Counted from the first letter of the stretch, positions 1 through 8,116 are shown. The stretch is DNA of 64,000 nt from Sinorhizobium terangae (GCF_009601505.1 NZ_WITC01000124.1:1-64000), one strand, 5' to 3'. Numbers and translations are program-made. Notes: generated from the sequence alone by a model not told the origin.

Positions 1-10
1 ATCGTGCTTT

Positions 11-34
11 CCGAAAATCGGGTCCGATTTTCGG
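11..34. repeat. Perfect inverted repeat (11-bp arms)
   Basis: Arms CCGAAAATCGG and CCGATTTTCGG are separated by 2 bp. It lies downstream of the ArsR gene, which ends at 90 on the minus strand. Similar AAAATCGG palindromes are common between genes in rhizobia. There is no T-run, so it is more likely an intergenic repeat than a terminator. Confidence 0.6.
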
Positions 35-89
35 GCCGATGCGCTAGCGGAGCGCTCGAATTCAGCTGGCGCAGCGCCCATCGGCGCAT

Positions 90-422
90 TCATCGCTCCA
101 CCAGTGCCTTGAGCCGCGCCAGTGCCTCGTCCCACTGTGCGGAAACTCTGTCGAGATACGATCGTGCCTCGGCGATCGGGCCGGGCCGGTAGCCGAACTG
201 GCTTTCGCGGCCGACGCGGATGCTTTGGACGAGGCCGGCGCGTTCCAGCACGTGCAGGTGTTTGGTCACCGCCTGCCGCGTCAGCTTCGTGTCGGCCGAA
301 AGCATGGCGATCGATCGTGTCGCGCCATCGCTGAGTTTCGTCAGAAGCGAAAGGCGGGTCGGGTCGCCGAGCGCGGCGAAGACCTCGACCGGGCCGCGAT
401 CGATAGGTTCAGGCTTCGACAT
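90..422 (-). CDS. ArsR-family winged-helix transcriptional regulator
   Basis: A 110-residue protein of normal size for a single-domain ArsR/SmtB regulator. The N-terminus has the typical LGDPTRLSLLTKL helix. The recognition region around residues 45-65 reads LTRQAVTKHLHVLERAGLV, which is characteristic of the subgroup paired with SRPBCC/AHSA1 proteins. I see no metal-binding CxC motif, so metal sensing is not supported. The start overlaps the end of the upstream SRPBCC gene by 14 nt, so the two are probably cotranscribed and translationally coupled. It probably represses its own operon through the palindromes at 844-904. The ligand is unknown. Confidence 0.85.
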   Translation of the reverse strand: MSKPEPIDRGPVEVFAALGDPTRLSLLTKLSDGATRSIAMLSADTKLTRQAVTKHLHVLERAGLVQSIRVGRESQFGYRPGPIAEARSYLDRVSAQWDEALARLKALVER

Positions 423-840
423 AGGCCTTGATGTTTCCCGCCTGGATCTCCCATCCGCCTTCGTTGCCGCGCAAGGTCTCCATGCGGCGATCTTCCGGCA
501 GCGCTTCGAAGCCGGATTCGACGATGGTGAGACGCGTGCCCTGCGTCGTTGGCTCGAGGCGGAATTCCACGAGCGTGGATGGGGATGTCGAAAGATCCTC
601 GCCGTGCGGCCATCGGAAGGAAAACAATGTCGGAGCCTCCATCCGCTCTGTCACCGACGTCCACTTGGTGCCCTCGTGGCCGGGATAGGTCATTTCCCCG
701 GTCGTTTTTTCGCCGACGACGAAGGGTCCGTCGAGCCTTACCCGGAACCATTCGCCGAACGCCTTATGATCCGTCAGCGCATTCCAAACCTTTTCGATCG
801 GCGCGTTGAGCTCAATGCTCTTCTCGATGCGATCCGTCAT
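409..840 (-). CDS. SRPBCC / AHSA1-domain protein
   Basis: A 143-residue protein with the single START-like fold of the AHSA1 family: IEKSIELNAPIEKVWNALTD at the start, a GEMTYPGHEG segment in the middle and the usual C-terminal amphipathic helix. Such proteins bind hydrophobic ligands, but the substrate cannot be read from sequence. A strong ribosome site (AGGAGG, 7 nt spacing) precedes the ATG. It is the first gene of a two-gene minus-strand operon with the ArsR regulator, an arrangement common in rhizobia and actinobacteria. One of the two upstream palindromes overlaps its ribosome binding site, which suggests that expression is controlled by the partner. Confidence 0.85.
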   Translation of the reverse strand: MTDRIEKSIELNAPIEKVWNALTDHKAFGEWFRVRLDGPFVVGEKTTGEMTYPGHEGTKWTSVTERMEAPTLFSFRWPHGEDLSTSPSTLVEFRLEPTTQGTRLTIVESGFEALPEDRRMETLRGNEGGWEIQAGNIKAYVEA

Positions 841-843
841 GAT

Positions 844-904
844 GCAACCTCCTGGTTGCCAATATTCTTGCAGGTGGAAAGGAAAAAGGCAACCAAAAGG
901 TTGC
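844..904 (-). promoter_or_regulatory. Two identical GCAACC-N4-GGTTGC palindromes, candidate ArsR operators
   Basis: Copy one (844-859) has spacer tcct and covers the ribosome binding site of the SRPBCC gene. Copy two (889-904) has spacer aaaa and lies further upstream, where a promoter would be. The half-sites are identical and the centres are 45 bp apart. The neighbouring ArsR protein is the obvious candidate ligand; that is inference. Copy two could also act as a plus-strand terminator, because TTTT follows it, but no plus-strand gene ends here. Confidence 0.5.
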
Positions 905-940
905 CTTTTATGGAATTGATGTCTTCCGAGAGAGTTGCGC

Positions 941-1216
941 TCAGCCGGTTGAGTCGCCCGGCCGTACGGTCAGTCGATTTTCGACACCCGAAACGCCGAT
1001 CACCGAGGCGGCGGCCTCTCCGGCGCTGGCAATGTCAGCCTCCTCGGCGACATTGCCGGAAAGCACGACCGTCCCGCGCAGCGCCATGACCGAAATTCCG
1101 CTCGTGTCCACGAAGGTCGCATAGCGAATGTAGCGCAGGACTTTCTCGGCCAGATCGTCGTCCGTGAGATGCGGATCGTCGTCCCGATGTGAGTAAATGG
1201 TCTTCTCTGTCGACAT
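941..1216 (-). CDS. BON-domain protein
   Basis: A 91-residue protein made almost wholly of one BON domain. The pattern is LAEKVLRYIRYATFVDTSGI, then a strand pair with VVLSGNV, a helix, and the closing GVSGVENRLTV. BON domains are thought to bind phospholipid or other hydrophobic surfaces; larger proteins such as OsmY carry two with a signal peptide. Here there is one domain and no signal peptide or lipobox, so it is predicted to be cytoplasmic. It stands alone, on the same strand as the SRPBCC/ArsR pair but more than 100 bp upstream of it. The specific role is unknown. Confidence 0.75.
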   Translation of the reverse strand: MSTEKTIYSHRDDDPHLTDDDLAEKVLRYIRYATFVDTSGISVMALRGTVVLSGNVAEEADIASAGEAAASVIGVSGVENRLTVRPGDSTG

Positions 1217-1301
1217 CAGCGTTTTCCCGGTCGTTCATAAAAACGCTTGCGCCAACCGAATGTTCCGGGCCCGAGCTGCCGGCGAGCAGCACCACAACCT
1301 A

Positions 1302-1380
1302 CTGCATGTTTCCAAAAACATGCAGCAATTCAAAGTGCTACGGCGTGCTTTGCGCCTCTGAAAAGGCGCACGGCGCTGTG
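1302..1380 (+). repeat. Two-hairpin intergenic repeat R1, copy 1
   Basis: Member of the 11-copy family called R1 here. Hairpin 1 is reduced to TGCATGTTT/AAACATGCA. Then comes the conserved linker CAATTCAAAGTGCTAC, and hairpin 2 with the inner stem GCGCCT/AGGCGC. That inner stem differs from the usual GCGTCT/AGACGC but stays paired, a compensatory change. Confidence 0.8.
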
Positions 1381-1460
1381 GGCTGCCGTCTGTCCTCCAA
1401 TGCACCCTTGCCTCGATCGACAGAACAGGTCTATGCCTCTGCCTCCACTCAAGGCTCACC

Positions 1461-2405
1461 ATGTCCGATATTTTCCTGAATGTTCTTCCGATCTTCGTCC
1501 TGATCCTGACCGGCTGGCTGGTCGTGCGGCTCGGTTATCTGAATCCGGCTGTCGGCGATGCGCTCGGCGATTTTGTCTTTCGCATCGCCGTTCCGGTCCT
1601 CTTGTTCCGCACGATTGCCGAAGCCGATTTCAAGGAGGGATCGCCCTGGCCGCTTTGGGTCGCCTATTTTTCCGGTGTCGCCGTTACCTGGACAGCCGGC
1701 CACCTGGCGGCGACCTTTGCCTTCGGGCGTGACGCGCGCGTGGGGGTGCTCGCAGGCGTGTCCTCCGCCTTCGCCAACACCGTTTTCATAGGGCTGCCGT
1801 TGGTTTCACGCGTGGTCGGCGAGGAAGGGCTGGTGGCGCTGTCGATCCTGCTCTCGGTCCATCTGCCCGTCATGATGATCGCCGGCACCGTGCTGATGGA
1901 GCGTGCGGATCGCAAAACGAGCGGCAAGCCGGGGCAAAGCCCGTTGAAGCTGCTTGCCGGCGTCGGACGCAATCTCGTTCGCAACCCGCTGGTGATCGGT
2001 CTCGCCTTCGGCGCGCTCTTCCATCTTCTGAACCAGCCGCTTGGCGGCCCGGTGAAGGCCGTCGTCGATCAACTCGCGGCGACTGCGGCGCCGGCCGCAC
2101 TCGTGTCGATCGGCATGGCACTCGACAAATACGGCCTGGCCGGAAACACTGGGCTTGCGGCCGTCACCAGCGCGCTAAAGCTGCTTGTGCTGCCCGGCGT
2201 CGTCTTTGGCGCCTGCCATCTCCTGGGGCTCAGCGACAGCTGGACGGCCGCGCTGGTTTTGACCTCCTCGGTGCCGACCGGCGTCAATGCCTGGCTGATC
2301 GCCAATCATTTCAATGTCGGCCATGCGCTCGCCTCCTCGACGATCACGCTGACGACGGCGCTGGGGGTGCTCAGCGTTTCGGCCTGGGCTTACCTGCTGC
2401 TGTGA
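1461..2405 (+). CDS. AEC-family transporter (auxin efflux carrier-like permease)
   Basis: A 314-residue, very hydrophobic protein that I read as about ten membrane helices in two halves, as in the AEC/bile-acid-sodium symporter superfamily. The start MSDIFLNVLPIFVLILTGWL and the NTVFIGLPL segment in the first half are typical of AEC permeases, as is the VPTGVNAWLIANHF segment in the last part. Bacterial members export small carboxylates such as malate or malonate; the substrate here cannot be assigned. The gene stands alone, between an R1 repeat upstream and a terminator shared with the convergent cycM downstream. Confidence 0.85.
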   Translation: MSDIFLNVLPIFVLILTGWLVVRLGYLNPAVGDALGDFVFRIAVPVLLFRTIAEADFKEGSPWPLWVAYFSGVAVTWTAGHLAATFAFGRDARVGVLAGVSSAFANTVFIGLPLVSRVVGEEGLVALSILLSVHLPVMMIAGTVLMERADRKTSGKPGQSPLKLLAGVGRNLVRNPLVIGLAFGALFHLLNQPLGGPVKAVVDQLAATAAPAALVSIGMALDKYGLAGNTGLAAVTSALKLLVLPGVVFGACHLLGLSDSWTAALVLTSSVPTGVNAWLIANHFNVGHALASSTITLTTALGVLSVSAWAYLLL

Positions 2406-2474
2406 CCGACTCCAGTGAGTTAAGGGGCGGGGATGCGGCGCAAAACCGCGCATAGCCTCATCTCGGTCCGGAAA

Positions 2475-2504
2475 CGAAAAAACCCGGCCAGAGGCCGGGC
2501 TCTT
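2475..2504 (-). terminator. Rho-independent terminator of cycM
   Basis: Stem CCCGGCC/GGCCGGG with a 3-nt loop. On the minus strand it is followed by TTTTTT, which fits the end of cycM. Read on the plus strand it has only CTCTT after it, so it is a weaker terminator for the convergent AEC gene. Confidence 0.75.
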
Positions 2505-2571
2505 AATCATCTCTCTGGCGACTTAATGCATGTCGCCCAAAAGTGTGCAGCGGTTTTCGGACAACGGCGCT

Positions 2572-3213
2572 TTAGTTCGCCGGTGCTGGCGCCGGGGCCT
2601 GGCCTTGGCCGTCCTGAGCGGCCTGTCCTTCTGTGGGCTTGGCTTCGCTGGAGCCGCCCTCCGCCGGAAGCGGTGCCGGATTATCGGACTGTTCGCGCAG
2701 CCAGGCGAGCAGGTTGGCGCGCTCTTCCGCCTTCTTGAGGCCCGCGAAGCCCATCGCCGTGCCCGGGACATGCTTCTTCGGTGCTTCGAGGAAGAAGCTC
2801 AGGTGGTCAAAGTCCCAAACGACCTTGCCGCCTTCGGAGAAGGTCTGCATGCCGGCGGAGTAGCTGAAGCCCTCGTGCGAGGCGACCGGGCGGTTGACGA
2901 CGCCCCAGAGATTCGGGCCGACCTTGTTCGGTCCGCCCTTCTCAACGGTGTGACAGCTTGCGCATTTCTTGAAGATCGCCTCGCCGGCGGCCGGATCGGC
3001 CTTGGCGAGCAGCGGGGCAATCGGCTCGGACGTCGCCTGTTCGCCGCCGCCGGCCTCACCGCCTTCGCCCGCAGTTTCCTCGGCCACGATGGTGAAGCCC
3101 GGCTTCTCGGGAGCTTCGGAATGGAAAATGCCTTCCGATGCAATGGATACAGACATCAGAACGAAGACCGTACCCAGCAAGGCACCCATGCCCATGTTCA
3201 CATATGAATTCAT
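2572..3213 (-). CDS. cycM: Membrane-anchored cytochrome c (CycM type)
   Basis: A 213-residue protein with an uncleaved N-terminal membrane anchor ([14 protein letters not shown]), an acidic Ala/Glu-rich linker, then a class I cytochrome c domain. The heme-binding motif is CASCH and the likely methionine ligand lies in the [11 protein letters not shown] segment. A Pro/Ala-rich tail ends the protein. Rhizobial CycM carries electrons to aa3-type oxidase on the periplasmic face of the inner membrane. I chose the ATG at 3213 because GGGAG lies 9 nt before it; a TTG two codons upstream is possible. The gene is divergent from kdsB, the order known in other rhizobia. Confidence 0.9.
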   Translation of the reverse strand: MNSYVNMGMGALLGTVFVLMSVSIASEGIFHSEAPEKPGFTIVAEETAGEGGEAGGGEQATSEPIAPLLAKADPAAGEAIFKKCASCHTVEKGGPNKVGPNLWGVVNRPVASHEGFSYSAGMQTFSEGGKVVWDFDHLSFFLEAPKKHVPGTAMGFAGLKKAEERANLLAWLREQSDNPAPLPAEGGSSEAKPTEGQAAQDGQGQAPAPAPAN

Positions 3214-3368
3214 CTGCAAACGCTCCCTTTGCCACCGGCGTCAACAAAAACCCGGCCCATCTTGAAATCGCGCGGAACCTATGTCTTTTGGCTCTGCGTT
3301 GCAACAGAGATTATCGACCCTGAAGTGAGACTTTTTGACACTTTCAGTGAGGTTTTTAGGGCTAGACG

Positions 3369-4121
3369 ATGAATCAGGGAAATTCTGCCAAAGCTCTCGT
3401 GCTCATTCCGGCGCGGATGGCGTCCACACGCCTGCCCGGCAAGCCGCTCGCAGACATCTGCGGCCTGCCGATGATCGTGCAGGTGGCCAAGCGGGCGGCC
3501 GAGGCGGATGTCGGCCGAATCGTCGTCGCCGTCGACCATCGCGACGTCTTCGAAGCGGTCAGCGATGCCGGCTTCGAGGCGATCATGACGCGAGTCGACC
3601 ATCAGTCCGGCTCGGACCGCATCCATGAAGCCCTGCTGAAGGCGGATCCTCGCGGCGAGACCGAGATCGTGATCAACGTGCAGGGCGACTTGCCGACGAT
3701 CGAGCCCGGACCGATCCGCGCGGCGCTGAAACCCCTCGAGAATGCCGCGACCGATATCGCGACACTGACCGTCGAGATCACCGACGAACACGAAAAGACC
3801 AACCCCAATGTCGTGAAGGTCGTGGGCTCGCCGCTTTCCGAGAGCCGCCTGCGCGCACTTTATTTTACCCGTGCCACCGCACCGCATGGTGCCGGGCCGC
3901 TCTATCACCACATCGGCCTCTATGCCTATCGGCGCAAGGCGCTCGAAACCTTCGTCTCGCTGAAGCCCTCGGTCCTTGAAAAGCGCGAGTCGCTCGAGCA
4001 ATTGCGGGCGCTCGAGGCCGGGATGCGCATCGACGTGGAGATCGTCAACTCGGTCCCTCTCGGCGTCGATACGCCCGACGATCTCGAAAGGGCCCGTCGC
4101 ATTCTCTCCGTCAAAGCCTGA
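3369..4121 (+). CDS. kdsB: 3-deoxy-manno-octulosonate cytidylyltransferase (CMP-KDO synthetase)
   Basis: A 250-residue protein of normal family size. The N-terminal signature [17 protein letters not shown] is the CTP-binding loop, and [11 protein letters not shown] is the metal and sugar-nucleotide region. The enzyme joins CTP and KDO to give CMP-KDO, the donor for the inner core of lipopolysaccharide. It lies 14 bp before pheA on the same strand and is divergent from cycM. The link to pheA is conserved in rhizobia but has no obvious metabolic logic. Confidence 0.95.
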   Translation: MNQGNSAKALVLIPARMASTRLPGKPLADICGLPMIVQVAKRAAEADVGRIVVAVDHRDVFEAVSDAGFEAIMTRVDHQSGSDRIHEALLKADPRGETEIVINVQGDLPTIEPGPIRAALKPLENAATDIATLTVEITDEHEKTNPNVVKVVGSPLSESRLRALYFTRATAPHGAGPLYHHIGLYAYRRKALETFVSLKPSVLEKRESLEQLRALEAGMRIDVEIVNSVPLGVDTPDDLERARRILSVKA

Positions 4122-4135
4122 GAAGGAATTCGAAA

Positions 4136-4990
4136 GTGACCGTCAAGACCAACAGGATCTCCTTCCAAGGCGACTTCGGCGCCAATTCGGACATGGCCTG
4201 CCGCGACATGTTCCCGTCGATGGAGCCGCTGCCGTGCCAGACCTTCGAGGATGCCTTCGTGGCGGTGGAGAATGGCGACGCCGATCTCGCGATGATCCCG
4301 ATCGAAAACACGATTGCCGGGCGCGTCGCCGACATCCATCACCTGCTGCCGGAATCGCGCCTGCACATTGTCGGCGAATATTTCATGCCGATCCGCTTCC
4401 AGCTGATGGTGCTGCCGGGCGTCTCGCATGAAGAGATCCGCACGGTGCACAGCCATATCCACGCACTCGGCCAATGCCGCAAGATCGTTCGCGCCAATGG
4501 CTGGAAGCCGGTGGTGGCGGGCGACACGGCCGGTGCCGCCAAGCTTGTCAAGGAAACCGGAGACCGCTCCATGGCGGCGCTTGCCCCGCGCCTTGCCGCG
4601 GATCTCTATGGGCTCGACATCGTTGCCGAGAATGTCGAGGACACGGATAGCAACGTCACGCGCTTCGTTGTGCTTTCGCGCGAAGAGCAGCGGATCGCCC
4701 GTACTTCAGACGACGAGCTGATCATCACCACTTTCGTTTTCAACGTGCGCAACATTCCGGCCGCGCTCTACAAGGCGATGGGCGGCTTCGCTACCAACGG
4801 CATCAACATGACGAAGCTCGAGAGCTACCAGCTCGGCGGCAAGTTCGTCGCAACCCAGTTCTATGCCGATATCGAGGGACATCCGGACGATGAGGGTGTC
4901 CGCCACGCCATGGACGAACTGCGTTTCTTCTCCGAAAAGGTGCGCATCCTCGGCACCTACCGGGCGCATCCCATGCGCGGTGTGCTCTGA
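4136..4990 (+). CDS. pheA: Prephenate dehydratase
   Basis: A 284-residue monofunctional enzyme that converts prephenate to phenylpyruvate in phenylalanine synthesis. Residues 1-180 form the catalytic domain: FQGDFGANSD near the start, IPIENTIAGRV, and the active-site NVTRF motif near residue 175. An ACT domain follows, with the ESYQLGGKF motif that binds phenylalanine for feedback control. There is no chorismate mutase domain, unlike the enterobacterial PheA. The start is GTG, preceded by AGAAGGAA. It probably shares a transcript with kdsB, which ends 14 bp upstream. Confidence 0.95.
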   Translation: MTVKTNRISFQGDFGANSDMACRDMFPSMEPLPCQTFEDAFVAVENGDADLAMIPIENTIAGRVADIHHLLPESRLHIVGEYFMPIRFQLMVLPGVSHEEIRTVHSHIHALGQCRKIVRANGWKPVVAGDTAGAAKLVKETGDRSMAALAPRLAADLYGLDIVAENVEDTDSNVTRFVVLSREEQRIARTSDDELIITTFVFNVRNIPAALYKAMGGFATNGINMTKLESYQLGGKFVATQFYADIEGHPDDEGVRHAMDELRFFSEKVRILGTYRAHPMRGVL

Positions 4991-5119
4991 ACGGGCGATC
5001 ACGCCCTTGCCATGAGCTGATTTCGTCCATCCCGCAGCGAAAGGGGGATGGTGGAATTTCGTTAACTGGCTATTCGTTTGGCGCATGCCTAATTTGCAAT
5101 CATGGAACTACTTAAATCT

Positions 5120-5133
5120 TAGGCAAATGCCTA
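5120..5133. promoter_or_regulatory. 14-bp palindrome upstream of the DUF1127 gene
   Basis: TAGGCA-AA-TGCCTA is a perfect inverted repeat about 34 bp before the start codon. A further TGCCTA half-site lies near 5086, and TTGACA starts at 5135. It is a candidate operator; the binding protein is unknown. Confidence 0.4.
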
Positions 5134-5166
5134 TTTGACACCTGTGAAAGATATGGAGTGTCAAAG

Positions 5167-5304
5167 ATGAAGATCCGCCAGAAGATCATGGAATACGCAA
5201 AGTTGCGCCGCGCTGTCCGCGAGTTGAACGCTCTCGACGATCGTGTGCTGAGCGACATCGGTATTTCCCGTTCTCAGATTCAAGCCGCCGTTTTCGGCCG
5301 CTAA
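5167..5304 (+). CDS. DUF1127 small protein
   Basis: A 45-residue basic protein: an N-terminal amphipathic helix (QKIMEYAKLRRAVREL) followed by the hallmark LDDRVLSDIGISRSQI of DUF1127 (YjiS-like) proteins. Short DUF1127 proteins are abundant in rhizobia and agrobacteria, where some affect RNA turnover and nutrient metabolism; that is from memory of the family and is not shown here. The gene is monocistronic, with a palindrome upstream and a hairpin terminator about 65 bp downstream. Confidence 0.85.
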   Translation: MKIRQKIMEYAKLRRAVRELNALDDRVLSDIGISRSQIQAAVFGR

Positions 5305-5367
5305 TAACAAAAGTCCTGCAGCGACCAGCGCGCGTCGCAAAAGATGCGCGGCGCTGTTAAGTCTTCC

Positions 5368-5406
5368 GCACCCCGCCGGTATTCCGTGCGGGGTGCGAGT
5401 GTTTTA
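5368..5406 (+). terminator. Probable terminator after the DUF1127 gene
   Basis: The stem GCACCCCGC/GCGGGGTGC is a perfect 9-bp pairing with an 11-nt loop, followed by gagtgtttta. The T-run is short, so termination may be partial. Confidence 0.55.
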
Positions 5407-5421
5407 TCCGCAGCAAATGCG

Positions 5422-5790
5422 TCAGTCGTCGTAAAGACAAACCCTGAGGCGATGGCCGTCGGGATCGAGTGCGACGAATGTCGGGCCAAAATCCATTTTC
5501 GTCAGTTCCTGCGCGATCGGCAGGCCCATCGCCCGCCACTCCTCGTAGTGCACGCGCACGGCCTGTTCCCCTTCCATCATGAACGCCAGTTCGGAACGGC
5601 CGCCCGCTACCGACGGTTCTGGTGCAACGGATTCCTGTGCCCAGAGCCCCAGCGTGAAGCCGCCGGGCAGTTCAAAGGAGGAGAAGGTCGGGAAAGCGAC
5701 AGTCGGCTCCCTGCCCAGAAGCTTGCTGTAGAAATCGACGCTCGCGAGCGGGTTCGCGACGTAGAGAACAATCAGATTGGGTTTTGCCAT
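5422..5790 (-). CDS. VOC-family (glyoxalase-like) protein
   Basis: A 122-residue protein with one vicinal-oxygen-chelate fold: LIVLYVANPLASVDFYSKLL at the start, FTLGLWAQE in the middle and FVALDPDGHRLRVCLYDD at the end. The family includes glyoxalases, antibiotic-resistance proteins and dioxygenases, so the substrate is open. A longer reading is possible, but the ATG at 5790 has AAGGAGG at ideal spacing, so I use that start. The WYL-type regulator just upstream on the same strand may control it; such pairs are common. Confidence 0.85.
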   Translation of the reverse strand: MAKPNLIVLYVANPLASVDFYSKLLGREPTVAFPTFSSFELPGGFTLGLWAQESVAPEPSVAGGRSELAFMMEGEQAVRVHYEEWRAMGLPIAQELTKMDFGPTFVALDPDGHRLRVCLYDD

Positions 5791-5874
5791 GTTCGGCCTC
5801 CTTGGTTGGAGGCCGCAAACTAGCGCAGGCTGCTGACAATTTTTGTCAGTAGCGGTGTGCCCGCGTCTCATCTC

Positions 5875-6561
5875 TCAGCCGGGGGCCGCTTGCTGCGCAG
5901 CGCGCCAGTTCTTGATCAGGGCCTGGCGACGGCGCGGGTAGCGCTGATCGCGTACCAGCGCCCCATGGATCCGGTCCGTCCGGAAATGGCGAAAGTCCTG
6001 CCTGAGTTCGCACCAGGCGACCAGCACGCGCACCTGTTCGAAGAAACCGAGCGCAAAAGGCCAGACCGTGCGGCGGCTTTCGCTCCCCTCATTGTCGACA
6101 TAGCTGATATCGAGCTTGCGCTCGCTGCGGATCGCCTTGCGCAGGAGGGCGAGATCGAAGCCTTCGGCGATCGGTGCGCGCGGCCCGACGAGAAGGGGCG
6201 AGGCGTCGAGACTTTCGCGCATATCGGGCGGCAGAACGGAAGCGATCTTGGCAAGCGCGTCGGCGGCCGCGATCGCGAGGCGGCTGTCGCCGCGTTTCGC
6301 CACCCAGCGCGAGCCGAGCACCAGCGCCTCGACTTCTTCTTCCGAAAACATCATCGGCGGCAGCAGGAATCCCGGCTTCAGAACATAGCCGAGGCCCGGT
6401 TCCCCCTCGATGTGGGCGCCCTGGGCCTGCAGGCTGGCGATGTCACGGTAGAGCGTCCTGAGGCTGACGCCGGTCTCCTCCGCCAGCCGTTGGCCGCTCA
6501 CCGGCTGGCGGTAGCGTCTCAGCACCTGCAGGAGATCGAACAAGCGCTCCGATCGGGACAT
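5875..6561 (-). CDS. YafY-type transcriptional regulator (HTH_11 + WYL domain)
   Basis: A 228-residue protein. Residues 1-60 are a DeoR/HTH_11 winged helix, with RLFDLLQVLRRYRQPVSGQ and VSLRTLYRDIASLQ as recognition helix. Residues 140-220 are a WYL domain, with IRSERKLDISYVDNEG and the segment WPFALGFFEQVRVLVAWCEL. WYL domains bind small ligands or nucleic acid ends and control the attached DNA-binding head. It lies 84 bp upstream of the VOC gene on the same strand, which is the likely target. Confidence 0.9.
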   Translation of the reverse strand: MSRSERLFDLLQVLRRYRQPVSGQRLAEETGVSLRTLYRDIASLQAQGAHIEGEPGLGYVLKPGFLLPPMMFSEEEVEALVLGSRWVAKRGDSRLAIAAADALAKIASVLPPDMRESLDASPLLVGPRAPIAEGFDLALLRKAIRSERKLDISYVDNEGSESRRTVWPFALGFFEQVRVLVAWCELRQDFRHFRTDRIHGALVRDQRYPRRRQALIKNWRAAQQAAPG

Positions 6562-6595
6562 GGCTTCCTTCTCTCCGCGCGAGGCGACCGGCCGG

Positions 6596-7576
6596 TCAGC
6601 TCCGCTCGGGCCAGGCCAGCCAGTCGCGCATCAACTGGTGGGCAATCGCTCCCTTCGGCGGCGGGATGTGCTCGTCTCCGGTGTCGGCGACGCCGGTCGT
6701 GCGCTCCAGCATCGCTTCGGTCTCCGCGCGTGTGAACCAGCGGACGTCTTCGAGCTCCTGTTCGTCGCGTTTGATGACCGTCGATTTCGCCTCGGCGTAG
6801 CAGCCGATCATCAGCGAATGCGGCAGCGGCCAAGGCTGCGAGGCATGATAGCGAACCCGGCCGATGCGGATACCCGATTCCTCCTGCGTTTCCCGGCGCA
6901 CGGCGTTTTCGATCGTCTCGCCCGGTTCGACGAAGCCGGCGAGGCAGGAATACATGCCTGGCGGAAAATGCGGGCTGCGGCCGAGCAGGCAGAGATCGCG
7001 CTCGAGATCGATTGTCAGCATGATGACGACGGGGTCGGTGCGGGGAAAGACCATGTGGTTGCAGGCCGTGCATACGCGCCGGTAACCACCCGCCGCGCCG
7101 TCCATCGGCCCGCCACAGCGGCCGCAGAACCGGTTGTTGGCGTTCCAGACGATAAGGCTGGAGCCTTGCGCGAACTGGCCGAGCAATTCCTCCGGCAGCA
7201 TCTGCTGGCGGTAGAGCGTGCGCGCATCGGCGATCTTGAACGGCTCGGGCAAGTTCTCTTCAGTGAGCCCCGACGGCACGGCAAGCCGCGGCTCGCCGTT
7301 CGGCAGAAAACCGAGCAGGATCGCCTCGTCGAGCGCCGGCTCGAGGCCCTCGAGTTCATAGGGTGCGAAGAGCGGGTCGATGATCTTCTCGTCGTGCTTG
7401 ACGATCAGCTTCGCCCCGGAAAAGGCGAGGAAATGTGCGCCCGGATGCCTCGACGCCACCTCGACGCAATCGTCGGGACGGTGCTCGGACTGGCGGTCCA
7501 GGTGGTTTTCCGCAAAGGCGACGAGGGTGCTCGGCTCCGGATGCGGGCTTCGAAGGTCAAAGATCGATTTCGTCAT
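6596..7576 (-). CDS. nudC: NAD(+)/NADH diphosphatase (NudC)
   Basis: A 326-residue protein. It has an N-terminal NUDIX-like domain, a four-cysteine zinc ribbon (CGRCGGPM ... VCTAC) and the catalytic Nudix box GETIENAVRRETQEESGI, followed by the NudC signature SQPWPLPHSLM. NudC hydrolyses NADH to NMNH and AMP and removes NAD caps from RNA. The upstream HIT protein gene ends 2 bp before this gene begins, so both are probably cotranscribed; both handle nucleotide phosphates. Confidence 0.93.
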   Translation of the reverse strand: MTKSIFDLRSPHPEPSTLVAFAENHLDRQSEHRPDDCVEVASRHPGAHFLAFSGAKLIVKHDEKIIDPLFAPYELEGLEPALDEAILLGFLPNGEPRLAVPSGLTEENLPEPFKIADARTLYRQQMLPEELLGQFAQGSSLIVWNANNRFCGRCGGPMDGAAGGYRRVCTACNHMVFPRTDPVVIMLTIDLERDLCLLGRSPHFPPGMYSCLAGFVEPGETIENAVRRETQEESGIRIGRVRYHASQPWPLPHSLMIGCYAEAKSTVIKRDEQELEDVRWFTRAETEAMLERTTGVADTGDEHIPPPKGAIAHQLMRDWLAWPERS

Positions 7577-7578
7577 CT

Positions 7579-7983
7579 TCAGAGATTTTCCAGAATACGT
7601 GCTGCGAATGCCTGCTGCTCATCGGCCGGCCACGGCTCGGCCTTGCCGAAGCCCCAAACCGGTCCCGGCCAGTTCGGATCGCCTTCCCGGCGGGCTATGA
7701 TATGCACATGAAGCTGGCGGACGATATTGCCGAGCGCGCCGATATTGATCTTGTCGGCGGCGGTGATCTTCTTGAGCGCTGTTGCCACCAAGTTGGTCTC
7801 GAAGGTCAGCATCGTCTGGTCGAGGGGTGACAGCTCGAAAATCTCGGTCACGTTCGGGCGCTGGGGAATGAGGATCAGCCACGGCCAACGGCGGTCGTTC
7901 ATCAGCCGCAACTGGCACAGCCCGATAGAGGCGATCGGGATGCCGTCGCGCTGAAGTCGCTCGTCAAGAGGGAAGGTCGTCAA
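7579..7983 (-). CDS. HIT-family protein
   Basis: A 134-residue histidine-triad protein. The triad appears as QLHVHIIAR in the C-terminal third, and the family core LILIPQRPNVTEIFELS precedes it. HIT proteins hydrolyse or transfer nucleoside monophosphates. It is the first gene of a tight minus-strand pair with nudC, which fits a role in cleaning up nucleotide adducts; the exact substrate is not known. Confidence 0.88.
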   Translation of the reverse strand: MTTFPLDERLQRDGIPIASIGLCQLRLMNDRRWPWLILIPQRPNVTEIFELSPLDQTMLTFETNLVATALKKITAADKINIGALGNIVRQLHVHIIARREGDPNWPGPVWGFGKAEPWPADEQQAFAARILENL

Positions 7984-8001
7984 CGGATTCTCCTAGCCAG
8001 G

Positions 8002-8047
8002 AGCGGGATGAGGAAAATTGTGTTCGGTTTCCCGCCCGCATCCCGCG
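8002..8047. repeat. Intergenic palindrome R4, copy 1
   Basis: The outer arms GCGGGATG and CATCCCGC enclose a variable core (aggaaaattgtgttcggttt). The same architecture recurs at 20654-20698, so this is a repeat family and not only a terminator. It sits upstream of the HIT gene on one side and the ffs promoter on the other. Confidence 0.6.
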
Positions 8048-8116
8048 TCTCAACTTGTTAGAAGGCGCGGATTCGCCTTGTTTTTTATATCGATACCAGT
8101 TTTTTGATGCCTTGGC

